Of a DNA stretch of 64,000 bases, positions 27,501 through 34,961 are shown piece by piece (position 1 is the stretch's first letter; each line of letters begins with the position of its first letter). A program made the translations under genes and the position numbers. This DNA comes from UBA2199 sp964628035 (GTDB lineage: Bacteria > Acidobacteriota > Aminicenantia > UBA2199), in contig CAZVPI010000011.1 of the NCBI GenBank assembly GCA_964628035.1, positions 27,196-91,195 on the forward strand. Reading direction: 5' to 3'. The notes below the pieces were generated by a model. The model was given only the letters and a program-made list of their open reading frames with translations, was not told the origin of the DNA and did no database searches.

Positions 27501-28215
27501 CCTGTCCCGCAGGCGTATACGCATCAAGGAGACCCTGGCCACGGTCATCGCCCCGGAGCGCTTCCAGGCCGCGATCGAGGGCGCCATCGTGGCCGCCCGG
27601 GCCGAGATCGAGGCCTACGTTTCCGGCCACCCCTCCTTCCTGACTGCCCTGGAGCCCCTGCCCATTGACATGGAGGCCCCGCCCCTGGTGCGGCGCATGG
27701 CCGCCGCCGCGGCCCTGGCCGGCGTCGGCCCCATGGCGGCCGTGGCCGGCGCCATCGCCCAGGCGGCGGTGGAGGCGGCCGTGGCCGGGGGCTGCCGCCA
27801 CGTGATCGTGGAAAACGGCGGCGACGTGGTCCTGCGCATCGACCGTCCCGTCCGCATCGGGATCTTCACCGGACCGGCCCGCGTCAACGGCATCGCCCTG
27901 CAGTGCGAGCCGCGGCCGGGGATCTTCTCTGTCTGCACCTCCTCGGGCACCGTCGGCCACTCCCTTTCCTTCGGCTGCGCCGACGCGGCCACGGCCGTCG
28001 CCGCCAGCGGCCCCCTTGCCGACGCCACGGCCACGGCCCTGGGCAACCGCGTCAACGAGCGGAGTGGGCTCGCCGTCCAGGCCGCGATCCGCGATACCCT
28101 GGCCGACGGCATCGAGGGGCTGCTGGTCGTCGCCGGGGACCAGCTGGGAGTGGGCGGGAGCCTTCCGCCCCTGGTGCGCGCCGCCGTCCGCGGCGAGCGC
28201 GTGGCCTCGGCCTAG
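27490..28215 (+). CDS. UPF0280 (COG2122) ApbE-like protein
   Basis: A 241-residue protein of the UPF0280 family. It carries SCTSSGTVG-like SVCTSSGTVGHSLSFG near residue 155 and ADAATAVA just after, both features shared with ApbE flavin transferases. The biochemical role is not settled; genetically it belongs with COG1900 in anaerobic homocysteine synthesis. It overlaps the preceding gene by 11 bases, with GAGG before its ATG, and is nine bases from asd. Confidence 0.82.
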   Translation: MGADLSRRRIRIKETLATVIAPERFQAAIEGAIVAARAEIEAYVSGHPSFLTALEPLPIDMEAPPLVRRMAAAAALAGVGPMAAVAGAIAQAAVEAAVAGGCRHVIVENGGDVVLRIDRPVRIGIFTGPARVNGIALQCEPRPGIFSVCTSSGTVGHSLSFGCADAATAVAASGPLADATATALGNRVNERSGLAVQAAIRDTLADGIEGLLVVAGDQLGVGGSLPPLVRAAVRGERVASA

Positions 28216-28224
28216 GAGAAAAAA

Positions 28225-29301
28225 ATGAAAAAAATCAAGGCCGCCGTCCTGGGCTGCACGGGGCTGGTCGGGAGGCAATTCGTCCGCCTGCTCGACGGCC
28301 ACCCCTATTTCGAATTGGCCTGCCTGACCGCCTCGGGGCGTTCGGCCGGCAAGGCGTTCGCCGCCGCCATCGAGGACGCCTCGGCCATCGGGTTCAGCGC
28401 CGCCGTTTCCGCGCTGGCCGTCAGCGAGACCAGCGCGGCCGCCGTGGCCGCCAGCGGGGCGGCCATGGCCTTCTCGGCGCTGCCCGCCGCCCTGGCAGCC
28501 GGTTTGGAGCCGGAGTTGCGCGAGGCGGGGATCGCCGTCTTCTCGAACGCCAGCGCCCACCGCTTCGACCCCCGGGTGCCGCTGCTGGTCCCCGAGGTCA
28601 ACGCCGGCCACCTCGACATGGCCGCCGGCCAGGGGCGGGGCCGGGGCGGCTTCATCGTCACCAACCCCAACTGCGTGGTCGCCGGCCTGGTCGTGGCCCT
28701 CAAGCCGCTGCTGGCCCTCGGGCTGCGCGCCGTGACCGTGACCACGTTCCAGGCCGTCTCGGGCGCCGGCCGCCGCGGCGTGGCCGCCTGGGACATCCTG
28801 GGCAATGTCGTGCCGCACATCGCGGGCGAGGAAGAGAAGATCGCCCGCGAAACGGCGAAGATCCTGGGCGACCTGGACGGCGGCGGCGTGCGGCCAAGCT
28901 CCCTGGAGATCTATCCATCGTGCACCCGCGTGCCGGTCCGCGACGGCCACCTGCAGAGCATCGGCGCCGAGTTCGATCGCGCCCCGGACGCCCGCAAGCT
29001 GGTTGCCGCCCTGGAAGGCTTCCGCTCCCTGCCCCAGCGGCTGCGCCTGCCCACGGCGCCGCGGCGGCCGCTCGTCGTCCGCGCCGAGAGCGACCGCCCC
29101 CAGCCCCTGCTCGACGCCCTGGCCGGCGAGCCCGAGCGGGCCCGGGGCATGGCCGTCAGCGTGGGCCGCCTGCGCCTGCGCGGCAGGCGCTGCGACTTCT
29201 TCCTGCTGGCGCACAACACGCTGCGCGGGGCCGCCGGCGGCTCGCTGCTCAACGCCGAGCTGGCCGTCCGCAGGGGCCTCATCCCCAGGAGCGGCGCATG
29301 A
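28225..29301 (+). CDS. asd: Aspartate-semialdehyde dehydrogenase, archaeal-like branch
   Basis: A 358-residue enzyme reducing aspartyl phosphate to aspartate semialdehyde with NADPH. GCTGLVGRQFVRLL (residue 10) binds the cofactor, the nucleophile cysteine lies in TNPNCVVAGL near residue 152, and the catalytic histidine in CTRVPVRDGH near residue 241. The TNPNC and CTRVPV wording is that of the archaeal/fungal-type enzyme, not the E. coli one. AGGAG precedes the ATG. Its product is the proposed substrate of the COG1900 protein two genes upstream. Confidence 0.9.
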   Translation: MKKIKAAVLGCTGLVGRQFVRLLDGHPYFELACLTASGRSAGKAFAAAIEDASAIGFSAAVSALAVSETSAAAVAASGAAMAFSALPAALAAGLEPELREAGIAVFSNASAHRFDPRVPLLVPEVNAGHLDMAAGQGRGRGGFIVTNPNCVVAGLVVALKPLLALGLRAVTVTTFQAVSGAGRRGVAAWDILGNVVPHIAGEEEKIARETAKILGDLDGGGVRPSSLEIYPSCTRVPVRDGHLQSIGAEFDRAPDARKLVAALEGFRSLPQRLRLPTAPRRPLVVRAESDRPQPLLDALAGEPERARGMAVSVGRLRLRGRRCDFFLLAHNTLRGAAGGSLLNAELAVRRGLIPRSGA

Positions 29302-30665
29302 AGCGGGTTATGAAATTCGGCGGCGGCTGCCTGCGCGACAGCCGCAGCGTCGCCCAGGTCTGCGCCATCCTCTCCGCCCAGAAGCAGTCCATCGCCGTGG
29401 TGTCGGCCGTTTCCGGCGTGACCGAGCAGCTGCTGGCCGCCATCGGCCAGGCACGGCGCCACGAACGCGCCATCCCGCCGGTCCTGGCGGCGCTCCGCGC
29501 CAGGCATGCCGCCATCGTGGACGAGCTCTGCCCCGGCGGTCCGCATACGAGGCGGCTGCAGGCCGAACTGGCGGCCCAGGTGTCCCGGGTCGGGCGGCTG
29601 CTCACCGGCATCGCCTGCCACGGCGACCTGACGCCGGCGGTGCGCGCCCGGCTGCTCAGCTCCGGCGAACGGCTGGCGGCGCAGCTGCTGGCCGGCGTAC
29701 TCTCGGCGCTGGGCACACCGGCCGCGGCGCTCGACGCCCACCGTTCCGGCATCTGCACCGATGAGAACTTCGAGAACGCCAGCATTGACCGGGCCCGCAC
29801 GCGCAGGATGCTCCGCCCCAGGATCGACTCGCTGCTGCGCCGGCGCCTGGTGCCGGTCATTCCCGGTTTCTACGGCCGCGGGCCGGGCGGGACGCTCACC
29901 CTGCTCGGGCGAAACGGGTCCGACTACAGCGCCGCCGCCGTGGCCTATGCCGTGAACGCCGAGCGGCTCGAGGTGTGGAAAGACGTCGCCGGTTTCATGA
30001 GCGCCGACCCGGCGCGCGTTCCCAACGCCCGCCGCCTGGAGCGCCTGGCGTTCGCCGAGGCGGCCGAGCTCTCCTATTTCGGCGCCAAGATCCTCCATCC
30101 GCGCACCGTCGAGCCGTTGGCCGGCGCGCGCACCCGCGTCTTCGTGCGCAGCATGGACGATCCGGGCGGTCCCGGCAGCGAGATCGTCTCGGGGCCGACG
30201 GGACGCGCCGCCGACGTGGCCGGCATCGCCGCCAACGCCCGCCTGGCCGTGTTGCGCGTTCACGGCGCCGGCATCGGCTCCAAGCCCGGACTGCTGGCCG
30301 GCGTCAGCTCGGCGCTGGCCGAGGCGGGGATCAACATCCACTCGGTGCTCACCGCGCACACCTCGATCAACCTGCTGCTCGACCCGGCCGACGCCGCCCG
30401 GAGCCTGAAGCGGCTGAAAAACAAAACCAACGGCGTCATCAAGAAGGTGGAGCTTGAGGAGAACCTGGCCCTGGTGGGGGTGGTGGGCGAGCGCATCATG
30501 GAGAAGGAGGGGATCTACGCCCGCATCTTCAGCGCCGTGGCCCGGGAGGGGATCAACGTCGAAATGGCCGCCGCCGGCGCCTCGCCCGTGGCCTGCTATT
30601 TCCTGGTCCGCAGGACACACCTGGACCGCGCCGTGCGCGCCGTTCACGAGGAGTTTTTCCCCTGA
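29298..30665 (+). CDS. Aspartate kinase
   Basis: A 455-residue aspartokinase phosphorylating aspartate, the first step toward methionine, threonine and lysine. The N-terminus MKFGGGCLRD is the KFGG motif, and WKDVAGFMSADPARVPNA near residue 230 is the nucleotide/aspartate region. Two ACT domains fill the C-terminus (about residues 310-455: IGSKPGLLAGVSSALAEAGI, then EKEGIYARIFSAVAREGI). These normally bind feedback inhibitors. The start overlaps asd by ATGA. It closes the aspartate-to-homocysteine operon. Confidence 0.92.
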   Translation: MKRVMKFGGGCLRDSRSVAQVCAILSAQKQSIAVVSAVSGVTEQLLAAIGQARRHERAIPPVLAALRARHAAIVDELCPGGPHTRRLQAELAAQVSRVGRLLTGIACHGDLTPAVRARLLSSGERLAAQLLAGVLSALGTPAAALDAHRSGICTDENFENASIDRARTRRMLRPRIDSLLRRRLVPVIPGFYGRGPGGTLTLLGRNGSDYSAAAVAYAVNAERLEVWKDVAGFMSADPARVPNARRLERLAFAEAAELSYFGAKILHPRTVEPLAGARTRVFVRSMDDPGGPGSEIVSGPTGRAADVAGIAANARLAVLRVHGAGIGSKPGLLAGVSSALAEAGINIHSVLTAHTSINLLLDPADAARSLKRLKNKTNGVIKKVELEENLALVGVVGERIMEKEGIYARIFSAVAREGINVEMAAAGASPVACYFLVRRTHLDRAVRAVHEEFFP

Positions 30666-30681
30666 TCAATAACTCATGGAA

Positions 30682-30710
30682 GTGATCGCTCGGCGTACGA
30701 GAAGTTCGGT
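30682..30710 (-). repeat. Short degenerate copy of the TTCG/heptamer element
   Basis: GCTCGGCGTACGAGAAGTTCGG next to the TPM gene stop resembles the GCCGAGTT end and TTCGGTTT block of the better copies at 5168-5218 and 63841-63890. It is short and partly merged. Confidence 0.4.
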
Positions 30711-31166
30711 TTATTCTTTGTTGCCGAAATCGATCTCGTCGGGCAGCTCGTTGACGTCACGCGCGCCCTGGTGGGGGAAATGGTCGGCCAGCATGCGGCC
30801 GCACTCCCCGATGCCGCGGACCAGCCCCTCGTTGAATTTCCCCTCCCGGAAGTCGCCGGCCATGGCCGCCACCAGTCCGTCCCAGAACTCCTGGCCGACC
30901 TTGGCGTGGATCCCCTCGTCGCCGATGACGGCGAAGCGCCTGCGGGAGGGCACGATGAAAAAGAGGATGCCGTTGCGGTCCTTCGTGTCGCGCATCTTCA
31001 TGCGCTGGAAGGCGCGCTCGGCGGCGCGGCGCACGCTGCCGTAGAAAAAGCGCGACACCGAGACGCGGATCTCGCCCGACGTCATGCGCTCCGCGGCGGC
31101 GATCGCCGCCTTGATGCGGTCGTCGTCGATGATCTCAAGCAGTCCGCGCTGGCTCAGGAACGCCAT
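30711..31166 (-). CDS. TPM-domain protein, cytosolic
   Basis: A 151-residue protein with the TPM (TLP18.3/Psb32/MOLO-1) fold. SGEIRVSVSRFFYGS near residue 30 and RNGILFFIVPSRRRFAVIGDEGI near residue 64 are the recurring strands. It has no signal peptide or helix anchor. It follows a second TPM gene by ten bases in a lemA operon, a common bacterial grouping of unknown biochemical role, probably at the envelope. The C-terminus is acidic. Confidence 0.8.
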   Translation of the reverse strand: MAFLSQRGLLEIIDDDRIKAAIAAAERMTSGEIRVSVSRFFYGSVRRAAERAFQRMKMRDTKDRNGILFFIVPSRRRFAVIGDEGIHAKVGQEFWDGLVAAMAGDFREGKFNEGLVRGIGECGRMLADHFPHQGARDVNELPDEIDFGNKE

Positions 31167-31176
31167 GGCATCCTCC

Positions 31177-31998
31177 CTACCATCCGCCCGAGGCGCCGCC
31201 GCCCCCCGAGCGGCCGCCGCCTCCGGAGAACCCGCCCCGGCCGCCGCCGCGCCCTCCCGACAGGATGGTGAAGAGCAGGTAGAGGGCCAGCGAGGGGTTG
31301 GTGATGAACAGGACGATAAAAAACAGGACCGCGACCCCCAGCAGGATCTTCTCCCCCAGGGTCATGGGCCGCCCCTGGTCCTCCTCCCCCTTCCCGTCCT
31401 CGGCGGCGCCGGCCTCGCCGGCGATGATGGCGGTCAGGCGCTCGACGGCGGCGCGCACGGCGCCGTCGGGGTCGTTGGCCTCGAGCCTGGGGATCATCTC
31501 CTCGGCGATGACGCGGCCGGCCAGGGCGTCGGGGATGACCGCCTCAAGCCCGTAGCCTGTCTCGATGCGCAGCCGCCGGTCCTCGGACATGACAAAGAGG
31601 ACCAGCCCGTCGTCGAGTCCCCGGCTTCCGACCTTCCATTTCTCGAAGGCCCTGACCGCCCACTCGTCAATGGGGGTGGGACCGGTCGTACGGGCGATGT
31701 AGACAAGGAACTGGTGCCCGGTCGAGCGTTCGAACCCCTGCAGGCGGGAATCGAGCTCGGCGGCTGCGGCCGGCGAAAGGAAGCCGGCCTCATCGGTGAG
31801 CCAGCGCTGCGGGGCGGGCGGGAGCGGCACCTCTGCCGCGCCCCCGGCCTGCGCCGGCGCTCCGGCCGGGAAAGCCAGGAGGAGCAGCCCGGCCAGCGCC
31901 GGCAGAACGAAGCGCTTCGCCCCGCGCAGGAGGCCGGAGGGACCTCTCAACTCCCGACGTCCCGGTCTCTTGCGACCGGGAAGCCGCACCTTTCTCAC
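31177..31998 (-). CDS. TPM-domain membrane protein (YgcG-like) with glycine-rich tail
   Basis: A 273-residue protein with an N-terminal export signal after a basic stretch (hydrophobic core near 33-48), a TPM domain (about 60-195: VLFVMSEDRRLRIETGYGLEAVIPD) and one transmembrane helix near 222-245. It ends in a Gly/Ser-rich tail, finishing GGW. This matches YgcG-type proteins, which sit on the outer face of the inner membrane. The start is a GTG three bases after the lemA stop. Confidence 0.82.
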   Translation of the reverse strand: MRKVRLPGRKRPGRRELRGPSGLLRGAKRFVLPALAGLLLLAFPAGAPAQAGGAAEVPLPPAPQRWLTDEAGFLSPAAAAELDSRLQGFERSTGHQFLVYIARTTGPTPIDEWAVRAFEKWKVGSRGLDDGLVLFVMSEDRRLRIETGYGLEAVIPDALAGRVIAEEMIPRLEANDPDGAVRAAVERLTAIIAGEAGAAEDGKGEEDQGRPMTLGEKILLGVAVLFFIVLFITNPSLALYLLFTILSGGRGGGRGGFSGGGGRSGGGGASGGW

Positions 31999-32001
31999 GG
32001 G

Positions 32002-32604
32002 CTAGAACTGGACCTTGGGGGCGGTCTCGGCGCCGGGCTGGGACTTGAAGTAGGCCTTCTCCTGGAAGCACTGTCCCAGGAAGTTGGCGATGATCACCGT
32101 GGGGAAGCTCATCCTCTTGGTGTTGAAGGCCTGGGCCGCCTCGTTGAAGCGCATGCGCTCGACATTGATGCGGTTCTCGGTCCCCTCCAGCTGCACCTGC
32201 AGGTCGCGGAAGTTCTGCGTGGCCTTCAGATCGGGGTACTTCTCCACCACCACCATCAGCCGCGAGAGGGCCTGGGAGAGTCCGTCCTGCGCCTGCTGGA
32301 ACTTGGCGAAAGCCGCGGGGTCGGCGGCCGGGTTGCCGCCCAGCTGGACCTGCCCCACCTTGGCACGGGCCTCGGTCACCTGGGTGAAGGTCTCCTTTTC
32401 AAATTCGGCCGCGCCCTTAACCGTCTCCACGAGATTGGGAATGAGGTCGGCGCGGCGCTGGTAGGCGTTCTCCACCTGTCCCCACTGCGACAAAGCTTTC
32501 TGGTCCAGGGCGACCAGGCCGTTGTAGGCGCCGATCACCCACAGGGCGAGGATGACCGCCAGCGCGATCAAAATGCCGATGGGACCCAACAATGCTTTCT
32601 TCAT
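32002..32604 (-). CDS. lemA: LemA family protein
   Basis: A 200-residue protein with one N-terminal transmembrane helix and a helical periplasmic body. YNGLVALDQKALSQWGQVEN and RRADLIPNLVETVKGAA are the LemA signatures. Function is not firmly known, though it often pairs with TPM proteins as here. I start at the ATG at 32604, eight bases after GGAGG; the earlier ATG at 32619 lies inside that ribosome site. Confidence 0.88.
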   Translation of the reverse strand: MKKALLGPIGILIALAVILALWVIGAYNGLVALDQKALSQWGQVENAYQRRADLIPNLVETVKGAAEFEKETFTQVTEARAKVGQVQLGGNPAADPAAFAKFQQAQDGLSQALSRLMVVVEKYPDLKATQNFRDLQVQLEGTENRINVERMRFNEAAQAFNTKRMSFPTVIIANFLGQCFQEKAYFKSQPGAETAPKVQF

Positions 32605-32632
32605 TTTCTTTTCCTCCATGCGATCCTAATCC

Positions 32633-32652
32633 TTCGCGCGGCGGCGCGCGAA
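32633..32652 (-). promoter_or_regulatory. 5'-end hairpin of the lemA transcript
   Basis: A perfect eight-base inverted repeat, TTCGCGCG and CGCGCGAA around a four-base loop. It begins at or next to the predicted transcription start of lemA, so it would cap the mRNA 5' end and may stabilise it. Confidence 0.45.
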
Positions 32653-32659
32653 CCGGTCC

Positions 32660-32688
32660 ATTGTACAGGCAATCGGTCCGCCAGGCAA
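32660..32688 (-). promoter_or_regulatory. Promoter of the lemA-TPM operon
   Basis: Minus strand TTGCCT (32688-32683), 17-base spacer, TACAAT (32665-32660). Predicted start near 32653. Confidence 0.6.
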
Positions 32689-32698
32689 GCGCCGGCGG

Positions 32699-33886
32699 TC
32701 AGGGCAGGACGCCGATGCCCCGGTGCTTGCCGGCGATGGCGGCGGCCAGCCGGTCCAGCGCCTGGAACTCCTCTTCGCCGGGCAGCCCCTTGGCCAGGAC
32801 CGGCTCGAGCATCTCGGCCTTGAGGTTGCCCAGGGAGGCGGCGAGGCTCTCCACGGCGCGGCCGCCCCAGCCGTAGGAGCCGATGACGGCGGCGAACTTG
32901 GTCTTCGGCCGCAGGGCATTGGCCAGGAAGGCGGCATGGGCCACCGCCGGGTGTGGCCCGCCCAGCACCGTCGGTGTGGCCAGGACGACGGTGGAGGCGT
33001 CGATCAACTCCTTGGCCAGCTCGCCGACGTCAGTCTGGACCAGGTTGCTGGGAATGACGCAGACCCCCTGCCGCACCAGGGCGTCGGTCAGGTGCTCGAC
33101 CATCTCGCGGGTGCTGCCGTGCATGGAAACGAAGGGGATCAGCACCGTGTTCTTCGTCGTCTCGCCGGCCCAATCCCGGTAGGCGTCGAGGATGAAGGCC
33201 GGCTCGGGGTAGACCACGCCGTGGCTGGGGGCGATCATGGCGATGTCCATCCGCGCCAGCCGCTCCAGGTGCTTGCGGATCTGCGGCCGGAAGGGCATCA
33301 TGATCTCGGCGAAATAGCGTTTGGCCGCCTCCAGGGTGCGATGCTCCTCGCACAGCAGGGGCCGGCACTGGGCCAGGTGCGCTCCCAGGAAGTCGCAGCT
33401 GAACAGAAGCTTCTCCTGGCGCAGGTAGGTGGCCATGGTCTCGGGCCAGTGCACCCAGGGCAAAAACAGGAATTCCAGGGTGCGGCCGCCCAAGTCGAGG
33501 GTGTCGCCGTCGGCGACGACCTGGAAGCGCGCCTGCGGCAGCTGCAGCAGGTCGATCAGCATGCCCTTGCACTTCTCGTTCGTCACCAGCCGGGCCTCGG
33601 GGTACAGCTCCAGCACGTCGCCGATGGCCCCCGAGTGGTCCTGCTCGGCGTGCTGGCTGACCAGGTAGTCGATCCGCTTCACCCCGGCCTCCTGCAGGTT
33701 GGCCAGGAGTTCGCCGGTCTTGGTCGGGTCGACGGCGTCGATCAGGGCGGTCTTCTCCCCCCCGCGCACCAGGTAGGAATTGTAGGAAGTGCCGTCGGGC
33801 AGGGGGATCAGCTCGTCGAACAGGCGGCGGTCCCAGTCCAGGGCGCCTACGAAAAACACATCTTTCTTGATTTCAATGGCTGGCAT
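32699..33886 (-). CDS. FprA-type flavodiiron protein
   Basis: A 395-residue protein that reduces oxygen (or NO) to water using electrons from rubredoxin. The N-terminal metallo-beta-lactamase-like domain has the diiron ligands in SQHAEQDHSG (near residue 79), WVHWPET and CDFLGAH (near residue 165), and PSHG near residue 220. The C-terminal flavodoxin domain starts with PFVSMHGSTREM near residue 255. GGAGG precedes the ATG. It is co-transcribed with a rubredoxin gene 63 bases upstream. Confidence 0.92.
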   Translation of the reverse strand: MPAIEIKKDVFFVGALDWDRRLFDELIPLPDGTSYNSYLVRGGEKTALIDAVDPTKTGELLANLQEAGVKRIDYLVSQHAEQDHSGAIGDVLELYPEARLVTNEKCKGMLIDLLQLPQARFQVVADGDTLDLGGRTLEFLFLPWVHWPETMATYLRQEKLLFSCDFLGAHLAQCRPLLCEEHRTLEAAKRYFAEIMMPFRPQIRKHLERLARMDIAMIAPSHGVVYPEPAFILDAYRDWAGETTKNTVLIPFVSMHGSTREMVEHLTDALVRQGVCVIPSNLVQTDVGELAKELIDASTVVLATPTVLGGPHPAVAHAAFLANALRPKTKFAAVIGSYGWGGRAVESLAASLGNLKAEMLEPVLAKGLPGEEEFQALDRLAAAIAGKHRGIGVLP

Positions 33887-33949
33887 TTTTCCTCCATGGG
33901 CGGCAATAGGCGGCCGGCGCGCCCGGCCGCGGCCAAGGTCCTGCTCCCG

Positions 33950-34111
33950 TCAGTCGGTGGGCTCGAAGGAGTCCTTGCCCGCGCCGCAGACCGGGCAGAC
34001 CCAGTCCTCCGGGATGTCCGCGAAGGCCGTTCCGGGCTGGATCCCCGAATCGGGGTCGCCGACGGCCGGGTCATATATGTAACCGCACACGGTGCAAACG
34101 TACTTTTTCAT
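33950..34111 (-). CDS. Rubredoxin
   Basis: A 53-residue one-iron electron carrier with the two knuckles CTVCGYIYDP (near residue 6) and CPVCGAGKD (near residue 39). It is the likely direct electron donor to the adjacent flavodiiron protein. The start is set by GGAGGAGG upstream; the longer frame to 34156 is untranslated leader. The operon has the best promoter in the window. Confidence 0.95.
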   Translation of the reverse strand: MKKYVCTVCGYIYDPAVGDPDSGIQPGTAFADIPEDWVCPVCGAGKDSFEPTD

Positions 34112-34157
34112 GCATTCCTCCTCTCCGCCGCCGGCGCCGTTGCCGGGCGGGTGCAAA

Positions 34158-34186
34158 TTATAAGGGCAAAGCCGCTGCGTGTCAAA
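34158..34186 (-). promoter_or_regulatory. Consensus promoter of the rubredoxin-flavodiiron operon
   Basis: Minus strand TTGACA (34186-34181), 17-base spacer, TATAAT (34163-34158). Both hexamers match consensus exactly, so strong, possibly constitutive, expression is expected. Confidence 0.8.
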
Positions 34187-34193
34187 TCGGGGT

Positions 34194-34961
34194 TCAGCGG
34201 TCCAATTCCCTGATCCGGCGCATGATCTCGGCCTTGAGCGCCTCGTCCTGGGCCAGGCCCAGCGCCTGCTCCAGCAGGTCGAGCGCCTTTTTTTTCTCGC
34301 CCAGCCTGGCCGCCACGCGGGCGGCGCTGATCTGGACGAGGGGATCGGGGGCCGTGAGCAGCAGCAGCGCCCGGTCGAAGCTCTCGCCGGCCTCGGCCAG
34401 GCGGCCGAGAGCTTCCAGGGCCTGCCCCTTCAGGGTGAAGAGCGGCGCGAAGCGGCGGTTGAGCAGCAGCCCCTTCTCGGCGTAGCGCAGGGCCGAATCG
34501 GGCTTGGCGAACTTGAGCTCCAGCGTCGCCAGGTTGGCGAAGGCGTTCTCCGGTGTCTGGTATTCCTGGGCGTTGGCGGCGATCAGCAGGCTCTCCTTGG
34601 CCTTCTCATAGTCGCCCAGCTCGCTGTAGGCCGTGCCCAACAGGTTGTAGGCGTCGTAGAAGTTCGGGCTGACCTGCAGCAGGCGGCGCAGCAGCTCGAC
34701 CGCCCTGGCAAACTCGCGGCGGTAGGCATGGACCAGGGCCATGCCGTTCAGCGCCTGCACCAGCCGCGGGTTTCTCTTCAGCGCCAGCTCCAGCTTCTCG
34801 GCGGCCTGTTCCAGGCGGCCGGCGTTGAGAAAGGCGATGCCCTCGTTGGCCAAGAACTCGGCCGATCCGGGCTGGATCTGCCCCGGGGCGGTGCGCGGCC
34901 GGCCGCCGCCGCAGGCCAGCAGCGCCGCAACCAGGACCAGCGCGAACAGGATGTTTTTCAT
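34194..34961 (-). CDS. Tetratricopeptide-repeat lipoprotein
   Basis: A 255-residue protein with a lipoprotein signal (lipobox LLAC near residue 22) followed by about five TPR units. Examples are FLNAGRLEQAAEKLELALKRNP and DAYNLLGTAYSELGDYEKAK. It should be membrane-anchored and mediate protein contacts, perhaps like PilW/PilF or NlpI, but no specific partner is evident. It overlaps the adenylate cyclase gene by ATGA and is the last gene of a five-gene overlapping operon. Confidence 0.85.
   Translation of the reverse strand: MKNILFALVLVAALLACGGGRPRTAPGQIQPGSAEFLANEGIAFLNAGRLEQAAEKLELALKRNPRLVQALNGMALVHAYRREFARAVELLRRLLQVSPNFYDAYNLLGTAYSELGDYEKAKESLLIAANAQEYQTPENAFANLATLELKFAKPDSALRYAEKGLLLNRRFAPLFTLKGQALEALGRLAEAGESFDRALLLLTAPDPLVQISAARVAARLGEKKKALDLLEQALGLAQDEALKAEIMRRIRELDR

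Noticed and set aside
27903..29297. Apparent 465-residue N-terminal extension of aspartate kinase
   Set aside because: The stretch is an out-of-frame reading of the COG2122 and asd genes. The KFGG motif begins right after the ATG at 29298, which overlaps the asd stop.
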